A stretch of DNA of 38,615 bases, taken from assembly GCF_016900895.1 (NCBI RefSeq), contig NZ_JAFEUN010000033.1, positions 1 to 38,615 on the forward strand, given 5' to 3'. Below are positions 1 to 7,827 of the stretch, one piece after another. Positions within the stretch are counted from its first letter, which is position 1. Each line of letters begins with the position of its first letter. Below the pieces are notes generated by a model. The model saw only the letters and a program-made list of their open reading frames with translations. It ran no database searches and was not told where the DNA came from. The position numbers were made by a program, and so were the translations under genes. The stretch is from Parashewanella hymeniacidonis (lineage in GTDB: Bacteria > Pseudomonadota > Gammaproteobacteria > Enterobacterales > Shewanellaceae).

Positions 1-20
1 AAATTGCCGTTATCTACGTT

Positions 21-60
21 AGAACATTTGCAAGTAGATTAACTACTTGCTGCACGTTCT
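21..60. repeat. 40-nt nested hairpin at the left edge
   Basis: The arms GCAAGTAG (30-37) and CTACTTGC (43-50) pair around an ATTAA loop. Outer arms AGAAC (21-25) and GTTCT (56-60) pair after a short internal loop. There is no T tract on either strand, so it does not look like a simple terminator. It lies downstream of the small leftward ORF at 114-359. Its role is unknown, and it may continue a structure that starts outside the window. Confidence 0.45.
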
Positions 61-113
61 GCCTTGCTACCGACAATTTTTTCTGCGCTTGAGAACGTAC
101 CCAACTGAGTTTT

Positions 114-359
114 CTAGGTTGAATCATCCCAATTACTTGCCCAGATACCGCCCATATAAATTCCGTATATATTAAAATATACCGAGCCTGTTTCCTTTCC
201 ATCGATTGAGTAACGCACTAAATGGCTCTGACTCTGATTAAAATTAGAAACAGAACTACTCAATTCTTTAGTAGAAAGGGAGCTGCCCTGTATTCCGTGA
301 GAGTATGTGAACAAGCTGAAGAATAAAGAAAAGAAAGCGGTTAGCAATCGAAATTCCAT
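114..359 (-). CDS. Small putative secreted protein, unrecognised
   Basis: An 81-residue reading frame starts at the ATG at 359, with a GGGG Shine-Dalgarno-like stretch 9 bases upstream. An in-frame TTG at 383 is the alternative start. The N-terminus (MEFRLLTAFFSLFFSLFTYS) looks like a Sec signal peptide, and the remaining ~60 residues are Ser-rich, then Gly/Tyr/Trp-rich. No family was recognised. The frame stops after a Trp-Asp-Asp-Ser-Thr end. An overlapping frame continues open to position 14 on the same strand, so a frameshifted longer gene is possible. It could also be a degraded gene or spurious. Confidence 0.4.
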   Translation of the reverse strand: MEFRLLTAFFSLFFSLFTYSHGIQGSSLSTKELSSSVSNFNQSQSHLVRYSIDGKETGSVYFNIYGIYMGGIWASNWDDST

Positions 360-437
360 ATTGCAAAACCCCATTAAATTCAACTATTTAATTAATGAAA
401 CACAAGGTAAAATATAATGACGGTATTAAGTATTCAA

Positions 438-640
438 TTAATCCTTAATGTTTTGATAACCTCGTAAGTTTATATTCAAGGTAATTAATGGTCTGTAAGC
501 ATTCACCAGAGGGGTATTGACAATTTCAAATTCCCGTTTATTGACATTCATAACCGCAAGGGTGCCGCTGTTTTGTGATGCAAGTATCACTTTTAAGGGT
601 GTTTCACCATTTATTCCAAAAGTCAATACGGGGCTGGTGA
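438..640 (-). pseudogene. Possible gene remnant, unrecognised
   Basis: This leftward frame of about 62 codons ends at 438. Its only start candidate is a TTG at 626 with no clear ribosome-binding site. The residues preceding that TTG (roughly Phe-Thr-Ser-Pro-Val) read on in frame until a stop near 645, and a second open stretch lies beyond it. That suggests the 3' end of an interrupted gene. The peptide is not low-complexity and has ordinary composition, but no family was recognised. It may equally be a chance ORF. Confidence 0.25.
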
Positions 641-722
641 ATGGTTACAATGGTCTGATATCACTAGCTTTAACTTGATCGGCAGTGCTGTATAGGTTTG
701 CATTGCTTACGCAGATCTAGAG

Positions 723-1136
723 TTAAGTATTAATAGGCTTCCACTCTACTTGCTCACCATAGTGGCGTGAAATCAACTGGTTAAATTCAGAAAAAGTTTC
801 AATAAACTCCTCATGCCCAGTAAGACTAGCGTAACAAAATCGATAACAATTGTTTTTGAGCAAGTCATAATTACGAAATTGAAATACTTGATCCAATGCT
901 TTTTGAGCTAAGACTTTATTTTTGATTGGTTGATTTTGAATACAAGATATATAGATAGTTTCACCAGAGCGATCTTTTAAAAAACGTTCAGGGGAAACAA
1001 ACCTGATGAGTCCCGTTCCTTGTAGTTCGATGATTGAGTTATCAACCCAAACTCCAACATGTTTAATTACACCAAAAACATGGCAAGCAACAAAACTACC
1101 TGCTTGAGGTGAAACTGAAGAATGACTCTGAGGCAT
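723..1136 (-). CDS. LRAT/NlpC-like (permuted papain fold) domain protein
   Basis: The gene encodes 137 residues from an ATG start. Two signatures identify an LRAT/NlpC-type circularly permuted papain-like thiol hydrolase or acyltransferase. The first is an H-x-G-x-W/Y strand (His26 in KHVGVWV). The second is an Asn-Asn-Cys-Tyr-Arg-Phe motif with the candidate nucleophile Cys97. In classical LRAT proteins a second His follows the first strand; here the equivalent place (SIIELQG) seems to hold Glu37, as in some YiiX-like relatives. There is no signal peptide, so it is probably cytoplasmic or membrane-associated. Substrate is unknown: lipid acyl, amide or peptide bonds are all possible. It lies 71 bases downstream of the start region of nothing on this strand except dsbA's 3' side, so it may be the last gene of the leftward group. 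The domain call is fairly firm; the function is not. Confidence 0.7.
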   Translation of the reverse strand: MPQSHSSVSPQAGSFVACHVFGVIKHVGVWVDNSIIELQGTGLIRFVSPERFLKDRSGETIYISCIQNQPIKNKVLAQKALDQVFQFRNYDLLKNNCYRFCYASLTGHEEFIETFSEFNQLISRHYGEQVEWKPINT

Positions 1137-1207
1137 GATCTCTCCCTTTATTCATGCCTCAAACTTAACAAGACGTGCTATTTCATAAAGAAAATAAATG
1201 TAAGCAG

Positions 1208-1819
1208 TTATTTTTTAGCGACGAGAAACTGGACCAACTTTGCAAGTTCTTGAGCCGTATGCTCACCAGGATTAACTACATAAACACCGTTAACTAACAA
1301 TGTTGGTACACCTGTAATTCCTGATAGCTCAAGCTGAATACCATAATTATCTAGCGTCGTTTTTTTATCTTTGCTGTTATAAACCTTATCAAATTCCTTT
1401 CCTGAAACGGCTTGGAATTCAAAAAATGCTTTCAACTGCTGAGCATTAGTGAATGGACCTGCTTCTTCATGGATGTAATGAAAGATTTTACTGTGAACTT
1501 GATTGGTTATTTTTAGTTTTTGAGCAACATAATAAGCTTCTTGACTAAGAATCCAACTCGGACGCCCTGCACCAACGGGAGTGCGCTTAAAGGTTACCTT
1601 ACCTTTAAGCAACCGTGCCATTTTCTCGACAGTTGGCTCAGCTTGATAGCAATGAGGGCAATTGTAAGAAAAAAACTCTCTAACAACTGGTTTAGTTGCC
1701 TCAGGAAGCCCAGATACCTTTTTATAATCTTTTCCTTCTACAAATGTATTTGCAAAACTCATATGGCTTACACAAACAAGTAAAAACGATAAAAGCACTT
1801 TTGATAATTTGTAATTCAA
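1208..1819 (-). CDS. dsbA: DsbA-family thiol:disulfide oxidoreductase, periplasmic
   Basis: The protein has 203 residues. It oxidises cysteine pairs in exported proteins and is re-oxidised by DsbB. A signal peptide covers residues 1-23, ending Met-Ser-Phe-Ala. The thioredoxin active site is Cys54-Pro-His-Cys57, the classical DsbA CPHC, and the cis-proline loop is Gly-Val-Pro-Thr near residue 170. Length matches E. coli DsbA (208). The start is a TTG at 1817-1819, supported by GGAG seven bases upstream and by the signal peptide beginning there. The downstream neighbour is the LRAT-like gene, and the SDR gene ends 12 bases upstream of the start, so co-transcription is likely. DsbA-family membership is certain; being the main DsbA rather than a paralogue is likely. 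Confidence 0.9.
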   Translation of the reverse strand: MNYKLSKVLLSFLLVCVSHMSFANTFVEGKDYKKVSGLPEATKPVVREFFSYNCPHCYQAEPTVEKMARLLKGKVTFKRTPVGAGRPSWILSQEAYYVAQKLKITNQVHSKIFHYIHEEAGPFTNAQQLKAFFEFQAVSGKEFDKVYNSKDKKTTLDNYGIQLELSGITGVPTLLVNGVYVVNPGEHTAQELAKLVQFLVAKK

Positions 1820-1831
1820 TTTTCTACTCCA

Positions 1832-2653
1832 TTAACAGTGTTCTATTGCTACATATAAATTGTCGAATTTATATGTAAAATCAATATCTCTGGTAATCAA
1901 ACTACCATCAACTTGCTTTTTAATCGCTGAATTACTCACAAAAACTGGAGGAACCCTGCCTAAACGTTTTATAGCTTCAGAGTAAAACTCACTTTTTGTT
2001 GGATGGTGTGGCGAACAAATATTATAAATACTCGAAACAGAATCCGCTTTTAAAACAGCTTTTACGGCATGTATACAGTCATCTAAATGAACCAAATTTA
2101 CCGGTGCGTTCCCATCATCTACTTTATCTCGATTAGCAAAAAAACGTCCGGGATTTCTCTTAGGACCAATTAAGCCTGAAAACCTTAAAAGACAAGCATT
2201 TTCAAATTTTAGAAAAAGCTGTTCGGCTGTATAAAGTAACTCACTACCATTACTCAACTGACAAGCATCTCCTTCGTCGACGACTCTATCTAAATCAGGG
2301 TATACACCTGAAGTGCTGATAAAAATAATGCGTTTGTAAGTAAGAGGCTTGATTAACTTAAGCAACAGTTCCAACTCTTCAAGGTAATGTTTATTACCTG
2401 AGCGTGTTCGAGGAGGAATATTTACCAACAAGTAATCTGTTGCACAATCATTTAAATGATTTTTCGAATAATCATCGGATGAATTAAGCATTTGAGATAG
2501 GTCTAAAGCAACTGGGGTAATCCCTTTCGACTCGAGTAGCGAGAAACTCTCTGAGTTTCTTTTAGTACCAACAACGTTGAAACCATCGTCAACCAAAGCT
2601 TCAGCAAGAGGAAGTCCAAACCAACCGCAACCAATAATAGAAATACTTTTCAA
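1832..2653 (-). CDS. NAD(P)-binding epimerase-like protein (YeeZ-like SDR)
   Basis: This 273-residue Rossmann protein begins with a dinucleotide-binding motif (IIGCGWFG, residues 6-13), followed by a conserved GTKR turn at the end of the second strand. The Ser-Thr-Ser-Gly-Val-Tyr stretch around residue 115 matches the epimerase active-site strand. The later Tyr-Thr-Ala-Glu-Gln lacks the Lys of the usual YxxxK, as in E. coli YeeZ-type atypical SDRs, so catalysis in the normal SDR manner is doubtful. The start is a TTG at 2651-2653 with GAG eight bases upstream. It is chosen because the glycine-rich motif must follow directly. It precedes dsbA by 12 bases. Substrate unknown. Confidence 0.75.
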   Translation of the reverse strand: MKSISIIGCGWFGLPLAEALVDDGFNVVGTKRNSESFSLLESKGITPVALDLSQMLNSSDDYSKNHLNDCATDYLLVNIPPRTRSGNKHYLEELELLLKLIKPLTYKRIIFISTSGVYPDLDRVVDEGDACQLSNGSELLYTAEQLFLKFENACLLRFSGLIGPKRNPGRFFANRDKVDDGNAPVNLVHLDDCIHAVKAVLKADSVSSIYNICSPHHPTKSEFYSEAIKRLGRVPPVFVSNSAIKKQVDGSLITRDIDFTYKFDNLYVAIEHC

Positions 2654-2711
2654 AACAGATACTCGTAATTGTTTTTTAAGATTATTACATCGAGATAAAA
2701 TCTCTACAAGT

Positions 2712-3926
2712 TTAGGATGTTGCTGCGGTGAAATAAAAACTTATCGGGGAAGTCGCTTTTATGCTGATTTTTGCTTGAGAAGATAAATCATCGACAGTAA
2801 TCACTTTTACGATTTCAATATCTTCTTTAGATAGCGTTTTTAATGAAGCATCAGAGCCATCGACTTTACAGCACAATACACTTGGTTTTTTTACCTGTTC
2901 ATTGGTGATCATAACTTTACCAACAGAATTATCAGAAAGTTTGACCAGTGTTCCAGGCGGATAAATACCCATTATTTTTACAAGTGCAGAAATTAAATTT
3001 GAAGAATGCTTTTTTGCACCGTTTTTAAATAAATGCCCCAGTGCTATTTGAGGTGTAGGAAACCTCACGTCACTCAATAAATTATCAAACTGATTCACTA
3101 AACTGACAATCTGCGTAGATAGTGGTATTTGCTTTGCTTTCAATTTATCAGGATAACCCGAACCATCAAGATACTCATGATGATGGCCAATAATATGAAG
3201 GGAAACCTTTGAAATATATTCCTGATCTTTTAAAACATTAACACCATAATTGGGGTGTAAATTATAAAAATTACGTTCACTGACGGTGAGTTCGTCTTTC
3301 TTTCTTAATATACTGTCGGGAACTTTAAATTTTCCGTAATCATGTAACAAACTGCCTAACGCAATATCTCGAATTAAATCTTGATCTACTTTTAAAAGTC
3401 TTGCCATTAGCATTGAAACAACCGCTACTGAAACACAATGTTGATTTATGCTAACTGAATTATCATTCCCTTCAACCAGTGTGAGATAAGGTTTGTCGAC
3501 CTCTAACATATCAGCGAGTAAAGCTTCCACAGTAGAGGCTGATAAGCGATAAGCACCATTTGGATCCGTCACTATCTTACTGTGTACTGCTTTAGTATCT
3601 GAAATTGATTTATAAAATCGCTTTTGGCTAGCAGCTAAAGATTTTCTGAGTAATTTACTCTCATCCTCAAACAAAGGCTCGGCCTGAGTTAATTCTGTTG
3701 ATTGTTGTTCTGAAATTTGCTCATTTTCAGCTGCAGAATTGACATCATCGAGTAGAATAACATAAGGAACACCTAGCCCTTTAATCATCTCAATTTCTAC
3801 TTCAGATTTTAATATCACTCGATTTCTTAAAAAAGGGTGATTCGTCCATGATAATGGCAACTTTATAATCTGCCCGACTTTTAATTCTGAAACTGCTATT
3901 TCAGGCTGTGAAGACGACTTTGCCAA
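2712..3926 (-). CDS. HD-GYP domain protein, probable c-di-GMP phosphodiesterase
   Basis: The protein has 404 residues. An N-terminal DUF3391-type domain occupies residues ~10-60 (VSELKVGQII), followed by an acidic linker. The HD-GYP catalytic domain spans ~150-290. Candidate metal ligands and motifs visible are His163, the His195-Asp196-x-Gly-Lys pair, His224, His248/His249 and the Asp254-Gly-x-Gly-Tyr-Pro259 signature. The x of HDxGK is Tyr rather than the usual Ile, otherwise the site looks intact. A short C-terminal beta region (PPGTLVKL) is typical of this architecture. The family hydrolyses cyclic di-GMP and lowers biofilm-type signalling. The start is a TTG with AAGGGA about eight bases upstream; no ATG precedes the first domain. 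No membrane segment, so cytoplasmic. Confidence 0.85.
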   Translation of the reverse strand: MAKSSSQPEIAVSELKVGQIIKLPLSWTNHPFLRNRVILKSEVEIEMIKGLGVPYVILLDDVNSAAENEQISEQQSTELTQAEPLFEDESKLLRKSLAASQKRFYKSISDTKAVHSKIVTDPNGAYRLSASTVEALLADMLEVDKPYLTLVEGNDNSVSINQHCVSVAVVSMLMARLLKVDQDLIRDIALGSLLHDYGKFKVPDSILRKKDELTVSERNFYNLHPNYGVNVLKDQEYISKVSLHIIGHHHEYLDGSGYPDKLKAKQIPLSTQIVSLVNQFDNLLSDVRFPTPQIALGHLFKNGAKKHSSNLISALVKIMGIYPPGTLVKLSDNSVGKVMITNEQVKKPSVLCCKVDGSDASLKTLSKEDIEIVKVITVDDLSSQAKISIKATSPISFYFTAATS

Positions 3927-4077
3927 GTATTAGTTCCCTTAACTTGCTGCTTAATTTCTAAAATTAAGTTGAACATATTTTAAATGCTCAAATGTAATAA
4001 AGTATACTCTAACATTTCGTTTTTCCAGTAAAAGAGTCAAAAGTTAGACTATCCGTCGAGTAATTGAACTAAAAGTG

Positions 4078-4566
4078 TTAACTCGCCCCACTTTCCTCTT
4101 TAGGTTCATAGTCATTTTTAAGATACACTCCTAAATGCTGAGATTTGAAAACGTAGAGGAAACACCAAAAGACTCCCAATACCTCTAAACCTTTCACCCA
4201 ATGAAAAACGAAATCAGTATGAAGTAAACGAAAATAAATCAATACAACTTCCATGAAAATAGAAGCAAACAACAACCAGCGTATTTTATGAAATAAAGGA
4301 TAAATCCAAGCTAAAGTTCCTTTTCTCTCAAAAACAATCAACCCGTAGATAAAAACAGCAATCGCACCAGTTGCCAGCGCTGAAACAAAGTCGCTTTTCA
4401 GAGGATAAAAAAGTTTAACCAGTCCATCTCTTTGACCGGCCTGTGTTAATGACATTAAAAAAACACACCAACCTTTAGCCAGAAATACCAATACTAGATA
4501 TAAAAACTTAGGAGTCTTAACTCTACCTTTATCGTCAAGCCAATTAATTCGAGAAAAATCTAACAT
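4078..4566 (-). CDS. DUF2919 family inner-membrane protein (YfeZ-like)
   Basis: This protein of about 162 residues has four hydrophobic segments (roughly 22-42, 58-80, 92-112 and 122-142). The N-terminal Asp-Asp-Lys-Gly-x-x-Lys-x-Pro-x-x-Leu leads into the first membrane span, the pattern of the DUF2919 family represented by E. coli YfeZ. No enzymatic function is known for the family. The ATG at 4566 is preferred; a GTG directly upstream at 4569 is possible, and neither has a clear ribosome-binding site. nadE lies upstream with about 96 bases between, containing an imperfect hairpin, so co-transcription is uncertain. Confidence 0.65.
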   Translation of the reverse strand: MLDFSRINWLDDKGRVKTPKFLYLVLVFLAKGWCVFLMSLTQAGQRDGLVKLFYPLKSDFVSALATGAIAVFIYGLIVFERKGTLAWIYPLFHKIRWLLFASIFMEVVLIYFRLLHTDFVFHWVKGLEVLGVFWCFLYVFKSQHLGVYLKNDYEPKEESGAS

Positions 4567-4607
4567 CACATTGTTTACTAATGAAGGAATAAAAAAGAGA
4601 TGGGGAT

Positions 4608-4641
4608 TCCTCAGTGAAAGTTAAAGCCCTTCGACTGAGGA
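4608..4641 (-). repeat. Inverted repeat between nadE and the DUF2919 gene
   Basis: TCCTCAGT (4608-4615) and ACTGAGGA (4634-4641) form an 8-bp perfect stem with an 18-base loop. On the minus strand a run of six T follows about 11 bases after the stem, too far for a canonical intrinsic terminator. It may still end nadE transcripts or give partial read-through. Confidence 0.4.
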
Positions 4642-4662
4642 TTATCAACTCGGCAAGTATAT

Positions 4663-5499
4663 TTAATTTAAATCGTATAATGTCGGAATAGATTGGCGTT
4701 TATGTTCAGTACGCTGATAGATTGCGATAAGTTTTTGCTCAACTTCAGCGCTAACTTCACGTCCTTCAAGAAAATCATCAATTTGATCATACGTCAGACC
4801 AAGCGCAACTTCATCCTCCAACTGTGGGGCATTTTCTTCTAGGTCTGCTGTTGGAGCCTTACTTATTAGTGTTTTAGGTGCTGCTAAATATGTTGCAATC
4901 TTTCTAACTTGACGCTTATTTAAGCCGAAAATTGGTGCCAAATCGCATGCACCATCACCCCACTTCGTATAAAACCCGGTTAAATTTTCAGCACTATGAT
5001 CTGTTCCAACTACCAAACCGCCTGAAAGTCCTGCAAGTTCATATTGAGCAATCATTCTCATTCTTGCTTTAACGTTGCCTTTTACAAAATCTAAATTAAT
5101 ATGCTCTGATTTGTAAATAGCTGCAGAATTAGCCGCAGAGACTACTTCGTTATGTATCCCTTCAACGCCATTACCAATATTTACCGTTACCAATTTTGAC
5201 GGATTAATAAAAGAGCAAGCCAGCTGAGCTTCATCTTCGTCTTTTTGTGTTTGATATGGCAATCGAACAGCAATAAATTGATAATCATTTGAATCGTGTT
5301 CTTGATTAAGTTCATCAATCGCTAATTGGCATAGTCGACCAGTAACTGTTGAATCAACACCGCCGCTAATACCTAAGACAAGTGTTTTACTATGGGCTCT
5401 AGACAGAATTTGTTTTATGAATGAGACCCTTCGCTCAACCTCAAGAACAGGGGAAATTTCCTCAAGGACTCTCATTTCTGCTAGTATATGGTCTTTCAC
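4663..5499 (-). CDS. nadE: NAD synthetase, ammonia-dependent
   Basis: NadE makes NAD+ from deamido-NAD+, ATP and ammonia in the cytoplasm. The PP-loop is visible as Gly-Ile-Ser-Gly-Gly-Val-Asp-Ser at residues ~43-50, and later motifs [20 protein letters not shown] and KAPTADLE are characteristic of the family. There is no glutaminase domain, so it uses free ammonia like E. coli NadE (275 residues). The chosen start is a GTG at 5497-5499, with GGAG six bases upstream, giving 278 residues. An in-frame TTG at 5511 would add four residues but lacks such spacing. The gene is followed by the DUF2919 gene and has about 313 bases of upstream space shared divergently with the response regulator. Confidence 0.95.
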   Translation of the reverse strand: MKDHILAEMRVLEEISPVLEVERRVSFIKQILSRAHSKTLVLGISGGVDSTVTGRLCQLAIDELNQEHDSNDYQFIAVRLPYQTQKDEDEAQLACSFINPSKLVTVNIGNGVEGIHNEVVSAANSAAIYKSEHINLDFVKGNVKARMRMIAQYELAGLSGGLVVGTDHSAENLTGFYTKWGDGACDLAPIFGLNKRQVRKIATYLAAPKTLISKAPTADLEENAPQLEDEVALGLTYDQIDDFLEGREVSAEVEQKLIAIYQRTEHKRQSIPTLYDLN

Positions 5500-5511
5500 C
5501 TTAGTCTCCAA

Positions 5512-5812
5512 CTTAGTCTAAATCATTAAAACTTGTTAATAATCAGCAAAATAAGTTTATTTTATTGATATTATCAAACATATGATACTTCATCTGAAAC
5601 TATTTCAGCACTTGTATCTAATATTTTTTTCTCTGATGGTATTTAATCTGAATTTTTGCTGGCAACAAAACATTATTTTGTATATAAGATAAACAGACAT
5701 ACTTTAAAAGTGTCTGCTATGCTTTGTAAAAGCCAAATAAAGCACAAACGGAATTAAGTACTTTATTCAACCACTAACCTAGCGTTTTGCTTCAAGATAA
5801 CGGAATGTAATA
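5512..5812. promoter_or_regulatory. Divergent intergenic region nadE / response regulator, with 23-bp palindrome
   Basis: About 300 AT-rich bases separate nadE from the response-regulator gene and must hold promoters for both. At 5694-5716 there is an imperfect palindrome: CAGAC (5694-5698) pairs with GTCTG, and ACTTT (5701-5705) with AAAGT, leaving an AT bulge and a one-base centre. It could be an operator, for instance for autoregulation by the two-component system, but it does not match the known PhoP direct-repeat box (GGTTTA or TGTTTA, spaced 5). Nothing else distinctive was seen. Confidence 0.35.
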
Positions 5813-6487
5813 ATGCGAATACTGGTCGTTGAAGATGACCCACTTTTGTCTCATCATCTCAAAGTTCAACTTAGCGAGCTTGGAAATCAAGTTCAAGTTG
5901 CCCTCAATGCAAAAGAAGGTCATTATCAAGCTATAAATTATCCAATTGATGTTGCTATCGTGGACTTAGGTCTTCCTGATCTCGATGGTGTGAAGCTCAT
6001 TCAAAAACTTAGAGAGGATGATTTAAAAGCTCCCATTCTCGTCCTTACAGCGCGAATGCACTGGAAAGATAAAGTTGATGGGTTGAATGCTGGTGCAGAT
6101 GATTATCTAGTTAAGCCTTTCCAGAAAGAAGAGCTTGTTGCTAGACTCGATGCATTAGTAAGAAGAAGTGCGGGATTTGCAAAACCTCTCATTACAAGTG
6201 GAAACCTCGAGTTAGACTTAGCAGCAAAACAAGTCACTTTGTTTGACTCACCAGTGGATGTAACTGCATTTGAGTACCTTATTTTAGAATACTTGATGCG
6301 CCACAACCATGAAGTCGTCACAAAGAGGCGTTTACTTGATGTTATCTATGCAGATCGCGAGGGTGATCCAAACACCATAGAAGTTATGGTCAGTCGCTTA
6401 AGGAAAAAGCTTGCTAGGAATGGATTAGAAAACCCAATAAGCACTATCCGCGGCCAAGGTTATAAGTTTAATCAACCATGCAACTAA
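5813..6487 (+). CDS. OmpR/PhoP-family response regulator
   Basis: The regulator has 224 residues. The receiver domain (1-~115) has acidic residues Glu7/Asp8/Asp9, phospho-acceptor Asp51, Thr79 and Lys101, all canonical. A winged-helix DNA-binding domain (~128-222) carries VTAFEYLILEYLMRH, EVMVSRLRKKL and the final wing IRGQGYKF. The layout and the kinase partner resemble PhoP of the PhoP/PhoQ pair, which senses Mg2+, cationic peptides and acidity; the exact orthology is inferred. It overlaps the kinase gene by 10 bases, so the two are co-transcribed and probably translationally coupled. A Mg2+ transporter gene (corA) lies 2 kb downstream on the other strand, which fits but does not prove a PhoP-like role. 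Confidence 0.9.
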   Translation: MRILVVEDDPLLSHHLKVQLSELGNQVQVALNAKEGHYQAINYPIDVAIVDLGLPDLDGVKLIQKLREDDLKAPILVLTARMHWKDKVDGLNAGADDYLVKPFQKEELVARLDALVRRSAGFAKPLITSGNLELDLAAKQVTLFDSPVDVTAFEYLILEYLMRHNHEVVTKRRLLDVIYADREGDPNTIEVMVSRLRKKLARNGLENPISTIRGQGYKFNQPCN

Positions 6488-7827
6488 AATTTTTTCGATG
6501 GAACAGCTTGATCACTAGAATGTTATTAAGCTCTTTCATAATCATTTTTGTTTTAGGAACTTCACTGGCTTGGCTCATTAATGAGTTACACGCTCAGAAG
6601 GTATACAACTTTCAAACAGAAGAATTAATGGCAGACTTACCTCAAGCCATTAAAAATATTAAACAACAGCATTTCGAAGGCTTAAATGATGCCAATATAA
6701 TGGCAGCAACTAACCCCATTGACTTCATAATGGTGAGTTGTGACGAAAATTATAAGCAAGTATGGACATCCAAGCTAGCATCACACCGTAACCTCGAACA
6801 TATCTGTACAAAATACCGTGCCATCTCATCACAGAAACCTCCTTATTATTTACAGCTGGATGATGGTAAAGATTATCTGATCTATTCAATACCACTTGAA
6901 GCTAACATGAAAAGATTTGAACTTCTCGTTTTGAAAGATGCTAAAGGCTTCAGTAAAGAATATGAAGTTTATAGTAAACATACGTACGTTGAGCTTCTTA
7001 TCATACTCACTATTACTTTTATTTTTATGTTGATTGCGGCTTTTTGGGGACTGAAACCATTTCGTAATATGCGAAAAGAGCTCAATCAAATAAAGAAAGG
7101 TCAAAAAGAAGAAGTTGATGGTTTATACCCTGCAGAATTCAAAACACTTTCTTTATCTATTAACCGATTAATTAAACAATCTCACGCTCAGGCTGAACGA
7201 TATAAGAATACATCTGATGACTTGGCTCACAACCTTAAGACAAGGCTGGCTTCAATTAAAGTGCTCGTTGAAGATACCGAAATTATTGATACAGAAGTAA
7301 AGCGACAAATTTCTGAACAAGTATTTCAAATCGATAACTCAGTAAATTATCACTTAAAAAGAGCCTCGTTAGGCCGTAATTCATTAAAAGATGAACGAAC
7401 AGAGCTTTATCCTGCTATCGCTGAACTTGAAAACGTTTTGAATAAAATATATCAAGAAAAGAACATTTATCTTTCACAAGATTTAGAGCCTAATATCAAC
7501 TTCCCTGGGGATAAAGACAACTTAACAGAACTTTGTGGAAACCTATTAGAGAATGCTTACAAACTTTGTCTTTCTAAAGTTCATATAGAGTCATACACCG
7601 CTAATGAGACCTTTTTCCTAATTATTGAAGACGATGGAAAAGGCATCGACCCAAATATTAAAGAGTCTATTTTAGAAAGGGGCTTCAGAGCCGATACTCA
7701 ACATGATGGTAGTGGCATAGGTCTGGCCGTTTGCCATGAAATCATTACTTCATATAACGGCCAAATCAAATTTGAAGACTCACGTTTAGGCGGCGCAAAA
7801 GTAGTTATTAAAATACCAATTAACTAA
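6478..7827 (+). CDS. PhoQ-like sensor histidine kinase
   Basis: The kinase has 449 residues. Membrane spans at ~12-35 and ~165-190 bracket a ~130-residue periplasmic sensor. A HAMP-like linker follows, then a dimerisation domain with phospho-acceptor His251. The ATPase domain has an N-box (Gly-Asn355-Leu-Leu-Glu-Asn359), G1 (DDGKGI) and G2 (GSGIGLAV). The H-box reads AHNLKTRLA: the Pro that normally follows the Thr (TPL) is Arg here. The missing Pro is known to affect phosphatase/kinase balance in some kinases, so the output bias may differ. Its 3' end overlaps that of the convergent oxygenase gene by 8 bases. Sensed ligand unknown. Confidence 0.9.
   Translation: MQLKFFRWNSLITRMLLSSFIIIFVLGTSLAWLINELHAQKVYNFQTEELMADLPQAIKNIKQQHFEGLNDANIMAATNPIDFIMVSCDENYKQVWTSKLASHRNLEHICTKYRAISSQKPPYYLQLDDGKDYLIYSIPLEANMKRFELLVLKDAKGFSKEYEVYSKHTYVELLIILTITFIFMLIAAFWGLKPFRNMRKELNQIKKGQKEEVDGLYPAEFKTLSLSINRLIKQSHAQAERYKNTSDDLAHNLKTRLASIKVLVEDTEIIDTEVKRQISEQVFQIDNSVNYHLKRASLGRNSLKDERTELYPAIAELENVLNKIYQEKNIYLSQDLEPNINFPGDKDNLTELCGNLLENAYKLCLSKVHIESYTANETFFLIIEDDGKGIDPNIKESILERGFRADTQHDGSGIGLAVCHEIITSYNGQIKFEDSRLGGAKVVIKIPIN

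Noticed and set aside
1-720. Integron cassette array with attC-type sites
   Set aside because: The hairpin at 21-60 lacks clear RYYYAAC and GTTRRRY core sites, and there is no repeat of it between the neighbouring genes.
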